Origin: Foliamicus sp965115835
GTDB lineage: Bacteria > Pseudomonadota > Gammaproteobacteria > Steroidobacterales > Foliamicaceae
Direction: 5' to 3'
NCBI GenBank assembly: GCA_965115835.1
Contig: OZ220471.1
Location: 2,666,001 to 2,730,000 of the forward strand
DNA: 64,000 nucleotides
In this document: positions 14,924 to 32,341 of the stretch, piece after piece
Layout: every line of letters begins with the position of its first letter
How positions within the stretch are numbered: position 1 is the first letter of the stretch
Made by a program: the position numbers and the translations under genes
Notes under the pieces: generated by a model
The model's database searches: none
Seen by the model: the letters and a program-made list of their open reading frames with translations, nothing else
Told to the model about the DNA's origin: nothing

Positions 14924-16114
14924 GTGGCCAAGTTGAAATTCGAGCGGACCAAGCCGCATGTGAACGTAGGTACGATAGGTCATGTGGATCATGGCAAGAC
15001 GACGTTGACGGCGGCGTTGACGCGGATCATGGCGCTTCGTCATGGAGGCGAAGTCAAGGCTTTTGACGAGATTGACAATGCTCCCGAGGAGCGTGAGCGG
15101 GGGATCACGATTGCGACGGCGCATGTGGAGTATGAGAGTGCGAGTCGTCACTATGCGCATGTGGACTGTCCGGGACATGCGGACTATGTGAAGAACATGA
15201 TTACGGGAGCGGCGCAGATGGACGGTGCGGTGTTGGTTGTGAGTGCTGCGGACGGTCCGATGCCGCAGACTCGCGAGCACATTTTGCTGGCTCGTCAGGT
15301 GGGTGTTCCGCATATTGTGGTGTATCTGAACAAGTCGGACATGGTGGACGATGACGAGTTGCTGGAGTTGGTGGAGTTGGAGGTTCGCGACTTGTTGTCG
15401 CAGTATGATTTTCCGGGTGATGACACTCCGGTGATTATTGGCAGTGCGTTGCAGGCTCTCGAAGGTGTTGAAGGGGATCGGGGCGTGGGTAGCGTTCAGG
15501 CGCTGGTGGAGGCGATGGACAGTTATATACCCGAGCCGGAGCGTGCGGTGGACGGTGCATTTCTGATGCCGATTGAGGATGTATTTTCGATAGCGGGTCG
15601 TGGCACGGTGGTGACGGGTCGTGTGGAGCGTGGTGTGATTCGTGTGGGCGAGGAGGTTGAGATTGTGGGGATCAGCGACACTTCGCGAACCACTTGTACG
15701 GGCGTGGAGATGTTTCGCAAGTTGCTGGATGAAGGTCGCGCGGGCGACAATGTGGGTGTGTTGTTGAGGGGAGTCAAGCGCACCGAGGTAGAGCGGGGTC
15801 AGGTGTTGTCGCGTCCGGGTTCGATCACGCCGCACACTCGGTTCGAGGCGGAGGTGTATGTGTTGACCAAGGAGGAGGGGGGTCGTCACACGCCGTTTTT
15901 CCGGGGTTATCGCCCGCAGTTTTATTTTCGGACCACGGATGTGACGGGCGCGGTGACCTTGCCGGCGGAGACCGAGATGGTGATGCCGGGCGACAACATT
16001 CGCATGGAGGTGGAGTTGATTTCCCCGATTGCGATGGAGGACGGCTTGCGCTTTGCCATCCGCGAAGGCGGACGAACCGTGGGCGCCGGAGTCGTCGCCA
16101 GGGTGATGGAGTAA
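14924..16114 (+). CDS. tuf: elongation factor Tu, copy 1
   Basis: 396 residues, GTG start after AGGAGG. The G motifs are GHVDHGKTTL, DCPGHADYVKNM and NKSD (Ser in place of the common Cys). Domains II and III are complete. EF-Tu delivers aminoacyl-tRNA to the ribosome with GTP. It is virtually identical to the copy at 31145: one synonymous difference was noticed (T at 15418). For most of its length codon choice departs from neighbouring genes: leucine is mostly TTG, and third positions favour G or T over C, until roughly the last 100 bp. It sits between tRNA-Thr and tRNA-Trp. Confidence 0.98.
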   Translation: MAKLKFERTKPHVNVGTIGHVDHGKTTLTAALTRIMALRHGGEVKAFDEIDNAPEERERGITIATAHVEYESASRHYAHVDCPGHADYVKNMITGAAQMDGAVLVVSAADGPMPQTREHILLARQVGVPHIVVYLNKSDMVDDDELLELVELEVRDLLSQYDFPGDDTPVIIGSALQALEGVEGDRGVGSVQALVEAMDSYIPEPERAVDGAFLMPIEDVFSIAGRGTVVTGRVERGVIRVGEEVEIVGISDTSRTTCTGVEMFRKLLDEGRAGDNVGVLLRGVKRTEVERGQVLSRPGSITPHTRFEAEVYVLTKEEGGRHTPFFRGYRPQFYFRTTDVTGAVTLPAETEMVMPGDNIRMEVELISPIAMEDGLRFAIREGGRTVGAGVVARVME

Positions 16115-16147
16115 GGCGTCCGTTCGCAAACCTTGTTGAAACGCAGC

Positions 16148-16224
<77 letters not shown>

Positions 16225-16253
16225 GACCCCGCAACACCAGCACACGCCCGGCA

Positions 16254-16628
16254 ATGAAAGACAGCAACCCCACGAAGACCGGCAACCCGCTCGACGCAGC
16301 GTGGCTGTTCCTCGCTGCGCTGCTGATCGCGGGCGGGGTGTACGCCTTTTACGCCTTCGAGGAAATGTCCATCCTCGTGCGCGCCGGGGGCGTGTTGCTG
16401 AGTCTGGTGCTGGCGGCCGCGGTCTTGCTGCGGACCGCCCGCGGTCAGGACACCTGGCAATTCATTCAGAGCGCGCGGGTGGAATTGCGCAAGGTTGTCT
16501 GGCCCAATCGCCAGGAAACCCTTCAGACCACCGCCACCGTGTTGGTCATCGTGTTGATCCTGTGCGTGTTCTTCTGGCTGCTGGACATGGGCCTGGCCGG
16601 CATCACCCGCTGGCTGACTGCGGTATAG
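16254..16628 (+). CDS. secE: preprotein translocase subunit SecE
   Basis: 124 residues, similar to the three-span SecE of E. coli. Two hydrophobic spans lie near residues 12-56. The conserved cytosolic motif ARVELRKVVWPNRQETLQTT leads into the third span, LVIVLILCVFFWLL. SecE clamps SecY in the inner-membrane translocon. It starts 29 bp after tRNA-Trp and is followed by nusG after 15 bp. Confidence 0.96.
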   Translation: MKDSNPTKTGNPLDAAWLFLAALLIAGGVYAFYAFEEMSILVRAGGVLLSLVLAAAVLLRTARGQDTWQFIQSARVELRKVVWPNRQETLQTTATVLVIVLILCVFFWLLDMGLAGITRWLTAV

Positions 16629-16643
16629 CAAGGCAGGGACGCC

Positions 16644-17171
16644 ATGCACTGGTACATCGTTCAGTCGTACTCCAACTACGAGAACAAGGTGAAGGAAGCG
16701 CTTCAGGAACGCATTCGCCGCGAGAACATGGGGCACAAGTTCGGCGAAATCATGGTGCCCACCGAGGAGGTCGTGGAAATGCGCGACGGCCAGAAGCGCC
16801 GTTCCTCGCGCCGTTTCTTTCCCGGGTACGTGCTGGTGCAAATGGACCTCGACGAAAGCTCCTGGTACCTCGTCAACAGCGTGCCCCGGGTGCTGGGCTT
16901 TGTTGGCGGGACCAGCGAGCATCCCGAGCCGATCACCGACGAAGAGGCCGATCGCATCCTGCAGCAGGTCGAGGAGGGCTCGGAGAAGCCGAGGCCCAAG
17001 GTGATGTACGAGCCCGGCGAAGTGGTGCGCGTGGTGGACGGTCCCTTCAAGGATTTCAACGGCGTCGTGGAGCAGGTCAACTACGAGAAGAACCGGCTGC
17101 GCGTGGCCGTGCAGATCCTCGGGCGCTCCACGCCGGTGGATCTCGGCTTCGGTCAGGTGCGCAAGGCCTGA
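16644..17171 (+). CDS. nusG: transcription elongation/antitermination factor NusG
   Basis: 175 residues. The NGN domain starts HWYIVQSYSNYENKVKEAL and includes FPGYVLVQMDLDESSWYLV. The C-terminal KOW domain is GEVVRVVDGPFKDFNGVVEQ. NusG binds the RNA polymerase clamp and couples it to Rho or to the ribosome (S10, also encoded in this window). Its place between secE and rplK is conserved. Confidence 0.97.
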   Translation: MHWYIVQSYSNYENKVKEALQERIRRENMGHKFGEIMVPTEEVVEMRDGQKRRSSRRFFPGYVLVQMDLDESSWYLVNSVPRVLGFVGGTSEHPEPITDEEADRILQQVEEGSEKPRPKVMYEPGEVVRVVDGPFKDFNGVVEQVNYEKNRLRVAVQILGRSTPVDLGFGQVRKA

Positions 17172-17207
17172 AGCGAACACAATTTTCGATTTGAGACTTA
17201 TGGAGTC

Positions 17208-17645
17208 ATGGCAAAGAAAGTAACGGCTTTGGTGAAAATGCAGATTCCGGCGGGGCAGGCCAACCCCAGCCCCCCGGTGGGACCGGCGCTCGGCCAGCAT
17301 GGCGTGAACCTGATGGAGTTCTGCAAGGCCTTCAATTCCCGGACCTCGGGCCTGGAGCCGGGAATGGTTACGCCGGTGGTGGTGACCGTCTATAACGATC
17401 GCAGCTTCGGCTTCATCACCAAGACGCCGCCGGCGGCCGTTCTGCTGCGGCGGGCTGCGGGCGTGGAGAAGGGCAGCGGCGTGCCCAACCTGGAGAAGGT
17501 GGGTCAGGTCACGCGCGCCCAGCTTGAGGAAATCGTGCGCGCCAAGCAGCCGGACCTCACCGCCGCTGGCATGGACGCCGCCGTGCGCACCATTGCCGGC
17601 ACGGCGCGCAGCATGGGTTTGAGCGTGATGGGCGCCGAGGCATAG
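17208..17645 (+). CDS. rplK: ribosomal protein uL11
   Basis: 145 residues (142 in E. coli). The N-terminal domain has KMQIPAGQANPSPPVGPALG and HGVNLMEFCKAFN. The rRNA-binding C-terminus is present. It forms the GTPase-associated centre base with L10/L12. It starts 36 bp after nusG and is separated from rplA by 2 bp. Confidence 0.98.
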   Translation: MAKKVTALVKMQIPAGQANPSPPVGPALGQHGVNLMEFCKAFNSRTSGLEPGMVTPVVVTVYNDRSFGFITKTPPAAVLLRRAAGVEKGSGVPNLEKVGQVTRAQLEEIVRAKQPDLTAAGMDAAVRTIAGTARSMGLSVMGAEA

Positions 17646-17647
17646 CG

Positions 17648-18346
17648 ATGGCTCGTTTGAGCAAGCGCCGCAAGGCGTTCCACGAGTTGCCCGGGCGCGG
17701 TGAGCCGCTGCCCGTGGACGAGGCTGTTCGTGTGGTCCGGGCAGGGCCGGCGGCCGGATTCGCCGAATCGGTGGATGTGGCCGTGAACCTGAACGTGGAC
17801 CCGCGCAAGGCGGACCAGATCGTGCGCGGCGCCACCGTGCTGCCGCATGGCCTGGGCAAGAAAGTCCGAGTGGCGGTGTTTGCCGACGGCGAGGCCGCCG
17901 AGGCGGCGAAGGAAGCCGGCGCCGACGCCGTGGGCCTGCAGGATCTGGCGGACCGGATCAAGGAAGGCAAGATCGAGCACGATGTGTATATCGCCGCTCC
18001 CGACGCCATGCGCGTGGTGGGGGCGCTCGGCAGGATCCTGGGCCCCCGGGGCCTGATGCCGAACCCCAGGGCCGGCACCGTTACCCCGAATGTGGGCGAG
18101 GCGGTGCGCAACGCCAAGGCGGGGCAGGTGCGCTACCGGACCGACAAGTCCGGGATCATTCACTGCTCCATCGGCAAGAAGGATTTCAGCGAGGAGGCCA
18201 TCCTCGACAACCTCAAGGCGCTGCTCGGCGAGCTGGCCAGGGCCAGACCGCCCGCCGCCAAGGGCGTCTACATGCAGCGCATTACCCTGTCCACCACCAT
18301 GGGCCCGGGGGTGCGCGTCGATCAATCCAGCATCAAGCTGCAATAG
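17648..18346 (+). CDS. rplA: ribosomal protein uL1
   Basis: 232 residues (234 in E. coli). Conserved blocks are ESVDVAVNLNVDPRKADQIV, GRILGPRGLMPNPRAGTVT and YRTDKSGIIHCSIGK. It forms the L1 stalk. In E. coli L1 autoregulates the rplKA mRNA; a binding site was not identified here. Confidence 0.98.
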   Translation: MARLSKRRKAFHELPGRGEPLPVDEAVRVVRAGPAAGFAESVDVAVNLNVDPRKADQIVRGATVLPHGLGKKVRVAVFADGEAAEAAKEAGADAVGLQDLADRIKEGKIEHDVYIAAPDAMRVVGALGRILGPRGLMPNPRAGTVTPNVGEAVRNAKAGQVRYRTDKSGIIHCSIGKKDFSEEAILDNLKALLGELARARPPAAKGVYMQRITLSTTMGPGVRVDQSSIKLQ

Positions 18347-18370
18347 CCTGTCAAACGGAAAGCCCCAGCC

Positions 18371-18901
18371 ATGTCTTTGAACCTGCAGCAGAAGAAGGAC
18401 CTTGTGGCCGATTTGCGCGCCGTGGCCGACAGCGCCGTGGTGGCCGCTGCGGCCGACTACCGCGGGCTGAACGTTGCCGAAATGACCGATTTGCGTCGCC
18501 GCGCCCGGAGCACGGGCGTCACCCTCAGGGTGGTGAAGAACACCCTGTCGCGGCGCGCGGTCGAGGGCACGCCCTGCGAGTCTCTCACCGAGGCGCTCAC
18601 AGGGCCTGTGTTGCTGGCTTTCTCGGCCGACGACCCGGGCGCCATTGCCAGGCTGTTTCAGGATTTTGCGAAGCAGCACGAACAGCTCCAGCCGCGTGGC
18701 TTCGTGCTCGACGGCGTGCTGCTTCCCGGCGACCACACCGACCGCATCGCCACCTTGCCCACGCTGGACGACGCCCGGGCGAAACTGCTGGGCGCGCTCA
18801 AGGGGCCGATGCAGAAATTCGCCGCCACGCTGGCGGAACCGCAGGCGCGTCTGGCCCGATTGCTGGCGGCGCGGCGTGACGACCGGGCGGGCGCCGATTG
18901 A
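18371..18901 (+). CDS. rplJ: ribosomal protein uL10
   Basis: 176 residues, slightly longer than E. coli L10. It has LVADLRAVADSAVVAAAADY, GVTLRVVKNTLSRRAVEGT and a C-terminal helix region for L7/L12 dimers. It anchors the stalk. It follows rplA after only 24 bp, so there is no room for the long regulatory leader known in enterics. Confidence 0.97.
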   Translation: MSLNLQQKKDLVADLRAVADSAVVAAAADYRGLNVAEMTDLRRRARSTGVTLRVVKNTLSRRAVEGTPCESLTEALTGPVLLAFSADDPGAIARLFQDFAKQHEQLQPRGFVLDGVLLPGDHTDRIATLPTLDDARAKLLGALKGPMQKFAATLAEPQARLARLLAARRDDRAGAD

Positions 18902-18958
18902 GGCCGCTGCCGCATCAAAATTTCGAATTCACCCCCCACACACTTCAAGGAGCAAGCC

Positions 18959-19339
18959 ATGACTGCAGGAAGAACAGAAATTCGGGAAGCGCTGGGCAAG
19001 ATGCCAGTGCTCGAACTCGTGGAATTGATCAAGGAACTGGAGGAGGAGTGGGGCGTCAGCGCCGCCGCCGCCGTGGTTGCCGGCCCCGCAGCCGGCCCGG
19101 CCGAGGAAGCGGCCGCCGCCGAGGAACAGACCGAGTTCACGGTAGTGCTGCAGAGTTTCGGCGCTTCCAAGGTTGGCGTGATCAAGGCCCTGCGCTCCGT
19201 CACGAGTCTGGGCCTGAAGGAAGCCAAGGATCTGGTCGAAAGCGCTCCTGCCCCGGTTGCGGAGAACGTTTCCAGGGAAGACGCGGACAAGTTCAAGGCC
19301 ACGCTCGAAGAAGCCGGCGCCACGGTCGAAGTCAAGTAG
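18959..19339 (+). CDS. rplL: ribosomal protein bL12 (L7/L12)
   Basis: 126 residues. It has an N-terminal dimerisation helix (LVELIKELEEEWGVSA), an Ala/Glu-rich hinge, and the C-terminal factor-binding domain with GASKVGVIKALRSVTSLGLK and EAKDLVESAPAPV. It recruits translational GTPases. The RBS AAGGAG precedes the start. Confidence 0.98.
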   Translation: MTAGRTEIREALGKMPVLELVELIKELEEEWGVSAAAAVVAGPAAGPAEEAAAAEEQTEFTVVLQSFGASKVGVIKALRSVTSLGLKEAKDLVESAPAPVAENVSREDADKFKATLEEAGATVEVK

Positions 19340-19375
19340 TTGGGCATTTCCGGCCCACTTGGCCGTACCCGAACC

Positions 19376-19437
19376 TGCGGGTTCGCGGCGTGTTCGTGCG
19401 ACTGCGCGCCGTGTCAGGGCCGAAGCGGCCACGAACA
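19376..19437 (+). promoter_or_regulatory. rplL-rpoB intergenic RNA structure
   Basis: The 149-bp gap can fold. One small hairpin is CGAACC-TGC-GGGTTCG. A longer one pairs TGTTCGTG (19391-19398) with CACGAACA (19430-19437) and encloses GGCC...GGCC. In E. coli this interval contains an attenuator and an RNase III site; a comparable role here is inference. No T-tract is present. Confidence 0.4.
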
Positions 19438-19488
19438 GGGCGCGCGCCCGCGCATCGCGCCCGAAAACTCTTTTGAGGATCATGCCCG

Positions 19489-23619
<4,131 letters not shown>

Positions 23620-23668
23620 CCCGACAGTCCGCCACCGAGAGAGAAAAAGACATTCCAAGGAGCGATGC

Positions 23669-27913
<4,245 letters not shown>

Positions 27914-27960
27914 TCCCTCCGGGAACGACCCGCGCCGGGCGAAACAGGCCCGAACAAGCC

Positions 27961-27988
27961 TTGACTTCGCAGGTGAACTCCGGATAAT
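27961..27988 (+). promoter_or_regulatory. promoter upstream of rpsL (str genes)
   Basis: TTGACT (27961-27966), a 16-bp spacer and GATAAT (27983-27988) lie within the 185-bp rpoC-rpsL gap. This is the best sigma70-like match in the ribosomal region. The preceding CCGAACAAGCCTTG (27951-27964) also occurs in the tandem array upstream of modA. Confidence 0.65.
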
Positions 27989-28098
27989 TGGCTGATTCCG
28001 GGCTTGCGGCTGAGGGACGCTGGATGGCGTGTTCCGGCAGGGCTGCAGGCACTTTGATATCCAGGGGCAAACGAGGGCGCCGGTCAGGCCAGGAAGAT

Positions 28099-28470
28099 AT
28101 GTCCACCGTCAGTCAGCTTGTGCGCAAGCCGCGTGCGCCGCGGCGCCTGAAGACCAACGTTCCGGCGCTGGAGAACAGCCCGCAGAAGCGGGGCGTATGC
28201 ACGAGGGTGTACACCACCACGCCGAAGAAGCCGAACTCGGCCATGCGGAAGGTGGCGCGCGTGCGGCTCACCAACGGTTTCGAGGTCACAAGCTACATCG
28301 GCGGCGAGGGCCATAACCTGCAGGAACACTCGGTAGTGCTGATCCGCGGCGGCCGCGTAAAGGATCTTCCGGGGGTGCGCTATCACACGGTCCGCGGCAC
28401 GCTGGACTGCGCCGGCGTATCCGACCGCCGTCAGGGGCGTTCCAAGTACGGCGCCAAGCGCCCGCGCTGA
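28099..28470 (+). CDS. rpsL: ribosomal protein uS12
   Basis: 123 residues from ATG 28099, preceded by AGGA. The decoding-centre segments TTTPKKPNSAMRKVARVRL and GGRVKDLPGVRYHTVRG are unchanged, with lysines at the positions altered in streptomycin resistance. It controls decoding accuracy. It is first in rpsL-rpsG-fusA-tuf. Confidence 0.98.
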   Translation: MSTVSQLVRKPRAPRRLKTNVPALENSPQKRGVCTRVYTTTPKKPNSAMRKVARVRLTNGFEVTSYIGGEGHNLQEHSVVLIRGGRVKDLPGVRYHTVRGTLDCAGVSDRRQGRSKYGAKRPR

Positions 28471-28482
28471 TCCCCGGCCGCC

Positions 28483-28962
28483 ATGTCCCGCCGCACCCGC
28501 GCCCCGAGAAGACCTGTTCTGGCCGACCCGCTGTACGGGAGCGAGCTCCTGTCGCGGTTTATCAACATGATTATGAAAAGCGGCAAGAAGTCGGTGGCGG
28601 AGAGCATCGTCTACGGCGCCATCGACGTGATCTCGAAGACCCGCAGGCAGAGCGCCGAGGAAGCGCTCGCGCTTCTGGAGCGCGGCCTGGAGAATGTCAA
28701 GCCCACGGTGGAGGTGCGTTCCCGCAGGGTGGGAGGCGCCACCTATCAGGTGCCCGTGGAAGTCCGGGCCGCCCGCCGCGACACGCTGGCGATGCGCTGG
28801 ATGATTGAGGCCGCCCGCAAGCGAAGCGAGAAGACCATGGCCGAACGCATGGCGCGGGAGCTCATGGATGCTTCCGAAAATACCGGCGCGGCTGCGCGCC
28901 GCCGGGAGGAAACCCATCGCATGGCGGAGGCCAACAAGGCCTTCGCGCATTACCGCTGGTAG
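28483..28962 (+). CDS. rpsG: ribosomal protein uS7
   Basis: 159 residues. It has PVLADPLYGSELLSRFINMI, MKSGKKSVAESIVYGAID and the rRNA-binding RVGGATYQVPVEVR. It nucleates the 30S head. The E. coli protein regulates the str mRNA; no site was identified here. It follows rpsL after 12 bp. Confidence 0.98.
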   Translation: MSRRTRAPRRPVLADPLYGSELLSRFINMIMKSGKKSVAESIVYGAIDVISKTRRQSAEEALALLERGLENVKPTVEVRSRRVGGATYQVPVEVRAARRDTLAMRWMIEAARKRSEKTMAERMARELMDASENTGAAARRREETHRMAEANKAFAHYRW

Positions 28963-29026
28963 CCCCCGGCGCCAGATCCTTGCCCGCCCGAGCGTCCTTC
29001 GGACTTCACGGTATCGGTATCGAACC

Positions 29027-31114
29027 ATGCGCGCCACGCCCATCGACCGCTACCGCAACATCGGCATCATGGCCCACATCGATGCCGGCAAGACCACGAC
29101 CACCGAGCGGGTGCTGTTCTACACCGGCGTTTCACACAAGCTGGGCGAGGTCCATGACGGCGCGGCCATCATGGACTGGATGGAGCAGGAGCAGCAACGC
29201 GGCATAACCATCACTTCGGCGGCGACCACCTGCTTCTGGAGCGGGATGCGCCGCCAGTTCCCCGAACATCGCATCAACATCCTGGACACGCCCGGCCATG
29301 TGGACTTCACCATCGAGGTCGAGCGTTCGCTGCGGGTGCTCGACAGCGCGGTGGCGGTGTTCTGCTCGGTGGGCGGCGTGGAGCCGCAGTCGGAGACGGT
29401 GTGGCGGCAGGCCAACCGCTACAACGTGCCGCGTCTGGCCTTTATCAACAAGATGGATCGGATCGGCGCGGACTTTTTCCGCGTGGCGGAGCAGATCGAA
29501 CAGCGTCTGGGCGCCAGGCCGGTGCCGGTTCAGGTGCCGATCGGCGCCGAAGCGGACTTCGCCGGGGTCGTGGACCTGGTGGAGGAGCGCGCCATCTTCT
29601 GGAGTCAGGCGGATCTCGGCGCCACCTGTCGCGAGGAGCCGATTCCCGACGATCTGGCCGGGGTTGCCGCCGAATGGCGCGAGCGCATGGTGGAGGCCGC
29701 CGTCGAGAGCGACGACGAGCTGATGGAGAAGTACGTGGGCGGCGAGCCGCTGTCCGCCGGGGAGATCCGCCGGGGCCTGCGCGCCCGCACGATCAACAAC
29801 GAGATCGTGCCCGTCATGTGCGGCAGCGCTTTCCGCAACAAGGGCGTGCAGGCCATGCTCGACGGCGTGGTCCACTACCTTCCGTCTCCTGCGGAGAAAC
29901 CGCCAACCGTGGGCGCGCTGTCCTCGGGCGAGACGGTCGAGCGGCGCCCGGACGACAACGAGCCGCTGGCGGCGCTGGTCTTCAAGATCGCCAACGACCC
30001 CTATGTGGGCAACCTGTCGTTCCTTCGCATGTACTCGGGCCGGCTGCGCTCGGGCGACAAGGCCCTGAACATGACCCGCGGCCGCAAGGAGCGGATCGGA
30101 AGGCTGTTGCAGATGCACGCCAACGAGCGCGCCGAAGTCGCCGAAGTGGGAGCCGGCGACATCGTCGCCGCCGTGGGCCTCAAGGAAGTCGCCACCGGCG
30201 ACAGCCTGTCCGACATCGGCAAGCCGATCCTGCTGGAGAGCATCACGATCCCCGATCCGGTCATCCATGTGGCGGTGGAAGCCCGCACCCGCGCCGACCA
30301 GGAGAAGATGGCGGCGGCGCTGCAGAAGCTGGCCCGCGAAGACCCCTCGTTCAAGGTGTCCGCGGACAAGGAATCGGGCCAGACCATCATCTCCGGAATG
30401 GGCGAGCTGCACCTGGAAATCCTCGTCGACCGCATGCGCCGCGAGTTCCATGTGGAAGCCAATGTCGGCCGACCGCGCGTGTCGTACCGAGAGACGCTCC
30501 GGGGCACGGTGGAGCAGGAGGGCCGCTTCGTTCGCCAGACCGGCGGGCGCGGCCAGTTCGGCCATGTGTTCCTGCGCCTCGAGCCGCTGGCGCCCGGGGG
30601 GGGCTACGAATTCGTCAACAAGATCTCCGGCGGCGTAATCCCCGGGGAATTCATTCCGGCGGTGGACAAGGGTGTGCGGCAACAGATGGCCGAAGGCGTG
30701 CTCGGCGGTTACCCGGTGGTCGATGTGCGCGTAACCCTCTATGACGGTTCCTTCCACGAGGTGGATTCCAGCGAGGTGGCCTTCCGGGTGGCGGCCCAGC
30801 AGGCCTTTCGCGAGGGAATGAAACGCGCTCGACCGATCCTGCTCGAGCCTTCCATGAAGATCGAGGTGGTTACGCCCGACGACTACATGGGCGACGTGAG
30901 CGCCGATCTCAAGCGCCGCCGGGGCGAGTTCCACAGCATGGAGGAATCGCCGTCAGGCAAGGTGGTGCGCGGCGAGGCGCCACTGGCTGAAATGTTCGGC
31001 TACGCCACCTCCCTGCGCTCGATGTCGCAGGGCCGCGCCACCTATTCGATGGAATTTTGCCGTTACACTCCCGTTCCCGCCAGGGTGGCGGCGAACCTCG
31101 TGACTACCGGCTGA
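29027..31114 (+). CDS. fusA: elongation factor G
   Basis: 695 residues (704 in E. coli). It starts RATPIDRYRNIGIMAHIDAG. The G motifs are AHIDAGKTTTTERV, DTPGHVDFT and NKMDRIG. The domain IV tip and C-terminal MFGYATSLRSMSQGRATYSM are present. It drives translocation. No convincing Shine-Dalgarno precedes ATG 29027, which is unusual among its neighbours; the start was chosen by family alignment. Confidence 0.98.
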   Translation: MRATPIDRYRNIGIMAHIDAGKTTTTERVLFYTGVSHKLGEVHDGAAIMDWMEQEQQRGITITSAATTCFWSGMRRQFPEHRINILDTPGHVDFTIEVERSLRVLDSAVAVFCSVGGVEPQSETVWRQANRYNVPRLAFINKMDRIGADFFRVAEQIEQRLGARPVPVQVPIGAEADFAGVVDLVEERAIFWSQADLGATCREEPIPDDLAGVAAEWRERMVEAAVESDDELMEKYVGGEPLSAGEIRRGLRARTINNEIVPVMCGSAFRNKGVQAMLDGVVHYLPSPAEKPPTVGALSSGETVERRPDDNEPLAALVFKIANDPYVGNLSFLRMYSGRLRSGDKALNMTRGRKERIGRLLQMHANERAEVAEVGAGDIVAAVGLKEVATGDSLSDIGKPILLESITIPDPVIHVAVEARTRADQEKMAAALQKLAREDPSFKVSADKESGQTIISGMGELHLEILVDRMRREFHVEANVGRPRVSYRETLRGTVEQEGRFVRQTGGRGQFGHVFLRLEPLAPGGGYEFVNKISGGVIPGEFIPAVDKGVRQQMAEGVLGGYPVVDVRVTLYDGSFHEVDSSEVAFRVAAQQAFREGMKRARPILLEPSMKIEVVTPDDYMGDVSADLKRRRGEFHSMEESPSGKVVRGEAPLAEMFGYATSLRSMSQGRATYSMEFCRYTPVPARVAANLVTTG

Positions 31115-31144
31115 GGAAGACCGACTTCAAGGAGCAAAACACCG

Positions 31145-32335
31145 ATGGCCAAGTTGAAATTCGAGCGGACCAAGCCGCATGTGAACGTAGGTACGATAGG
31201 TCATGTGGATCATGGCAAGACGACGTTGACGGCGGCGTTGACGCGGATCATGGCGCTTCGTCATGGAGGCGAAGTCAAGGCTTTTGACGAGATTGACAAT
31301 GCTCCCGAGGAGCGTGAGCGGGGGATCACGATTGCGACGGCGCATGTGGAGTATGAGAGTGCGAGTCGTCACTATGCGCATGTGGACTGTCCGGGACATG
31401 CGGACTATGTGAAGAACATGATTACGGGAGCGGCGCAGATGGACGGTGCGGTGTTGGTTGTGAGTGCTGCGGACGGTCCGATGCCGCAGACTCGCGAGCA
31501 CATTTTGCTGGCTCGTCAGGTGGGTGTTCCGCATATTGTGGTGTATCTGAACAAGTCGGACATGGTGGACGATGACGAGTTGCTGGAGTTGGTGGAGTTG
31601 GAGGTTCGCGACTTGTTGTCGCAGTATGATTTTCCGGGGGATGACACTCCGGTGATTATTGGCAGTGCGTTGCAGGCTCTCGAAGGTGTTGAAGGGGATC
31701 GGGGCGTGGGTAGCGTTCAGGCGCTGGTGGAGGCGATGGACAGTTATATACCCGAGCCGGAGCGTGCGGTGGACGGTGCATTTCTGATGCCGATTGAGGA
31801 TGTATTTTCGATAGCGGGTCGTGGCACGGTGGTGACGGGTCGTGTGGAGCGTGGTGTGATTCGTGTGGGCGAGGAGGTTGAGATTGTGGGGATCAGCGAC
31901 ACTTCGCGAACCACTTGTACGGGCGTGGAGATGTTTCGCAAGTTGCTGGATGAAGGTCGCGCGGGCGACAATGTGGGTGTGTTGTTGAGGGGAGTCAAGC
32001 GCACCGAGGTAGAGCGGGGTCAGGTGTTGTCGCGTCCGGGTTCGATCACGCCGCACACTCGGTTCGAGGCGGAGGTGTATGTGTTGACCAAGGAGGAGGG
32101 GGGTCGTCACACGCCGTTTTTCCGGGGTTATCGCCCGCAGTTTTATTTTCGGACCACGGATGTGACGGGCGCGGTGACCTTGCCGGCGGAGACCGAGATG
32201 GTGATGCCGGGCGACAACATTCGCATGGAGGTGGAGTTGATTTCCCCGATTGCGATGGAGGACGGCTTGCGCTTTGCCATCCGCGAAGGCGGACGAACCG
32301 TGGGCGCCGGAGTCGTCGCCAGGGTGATGGAGTAA
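31145..32335 (+). CDS. tuf: elongation factor Tu, copy 2
   Basis: 396 residues, same protein as the copy at 14924, but with an ATG start and an AAGGAG RBS. Nucleotide identity starts at the shared TGGCCAAG and runs to the stop. A GGT/GGG difference (G at 31639) is the only one I noticed. It has the same atypical codon choice (Leu TTG, few C-ending codons), with a switch to host-like codons near the 3' end. Such homogeneity points to ongoing gene conversion between the copies. Confidence 0.98.
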   Translation: MAKLKFERTKPHVNVGTIGHVDHGKTTLTAALTRIMALRHGGEVKAFDEIDNAPEERERGITIATAHVEYESASRHYAHVDCPGHADYVKNMITGAAQMDGAVLVVSAADGPMPQTREHILLARQVGVPHIVVYLNKSDMVDDDELLELVELEVRDLLSQYDFPGDDTPVIIGSALQALEGVEGDRGVGSVQALVEAMDSYIPEPERAVDGAFLMPIEDVFSIAGRGTVVTGRVERGVIRVGEEVEIVGISDTSRTTCTGVEMFRKLLDEGRAGDNVGVLLRGVKRTEVERGQVLSRPGSITPHTRFEAEVYVLTKEEGGRHTPFFRGYRPQFYFRTTDVTGAVTLPAETEMVMPGDNIRMEVELISPIAMEDGLRFAIREGGRTVGAGVVARVME

Positions 32336-32341
32336 ACGAAC

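Noticed and set aside
28210..28380. Streptomycin-resistance change in rpsL
   Set aside because: TPKKPNS and VKDLPG keep the wild-type lysines.
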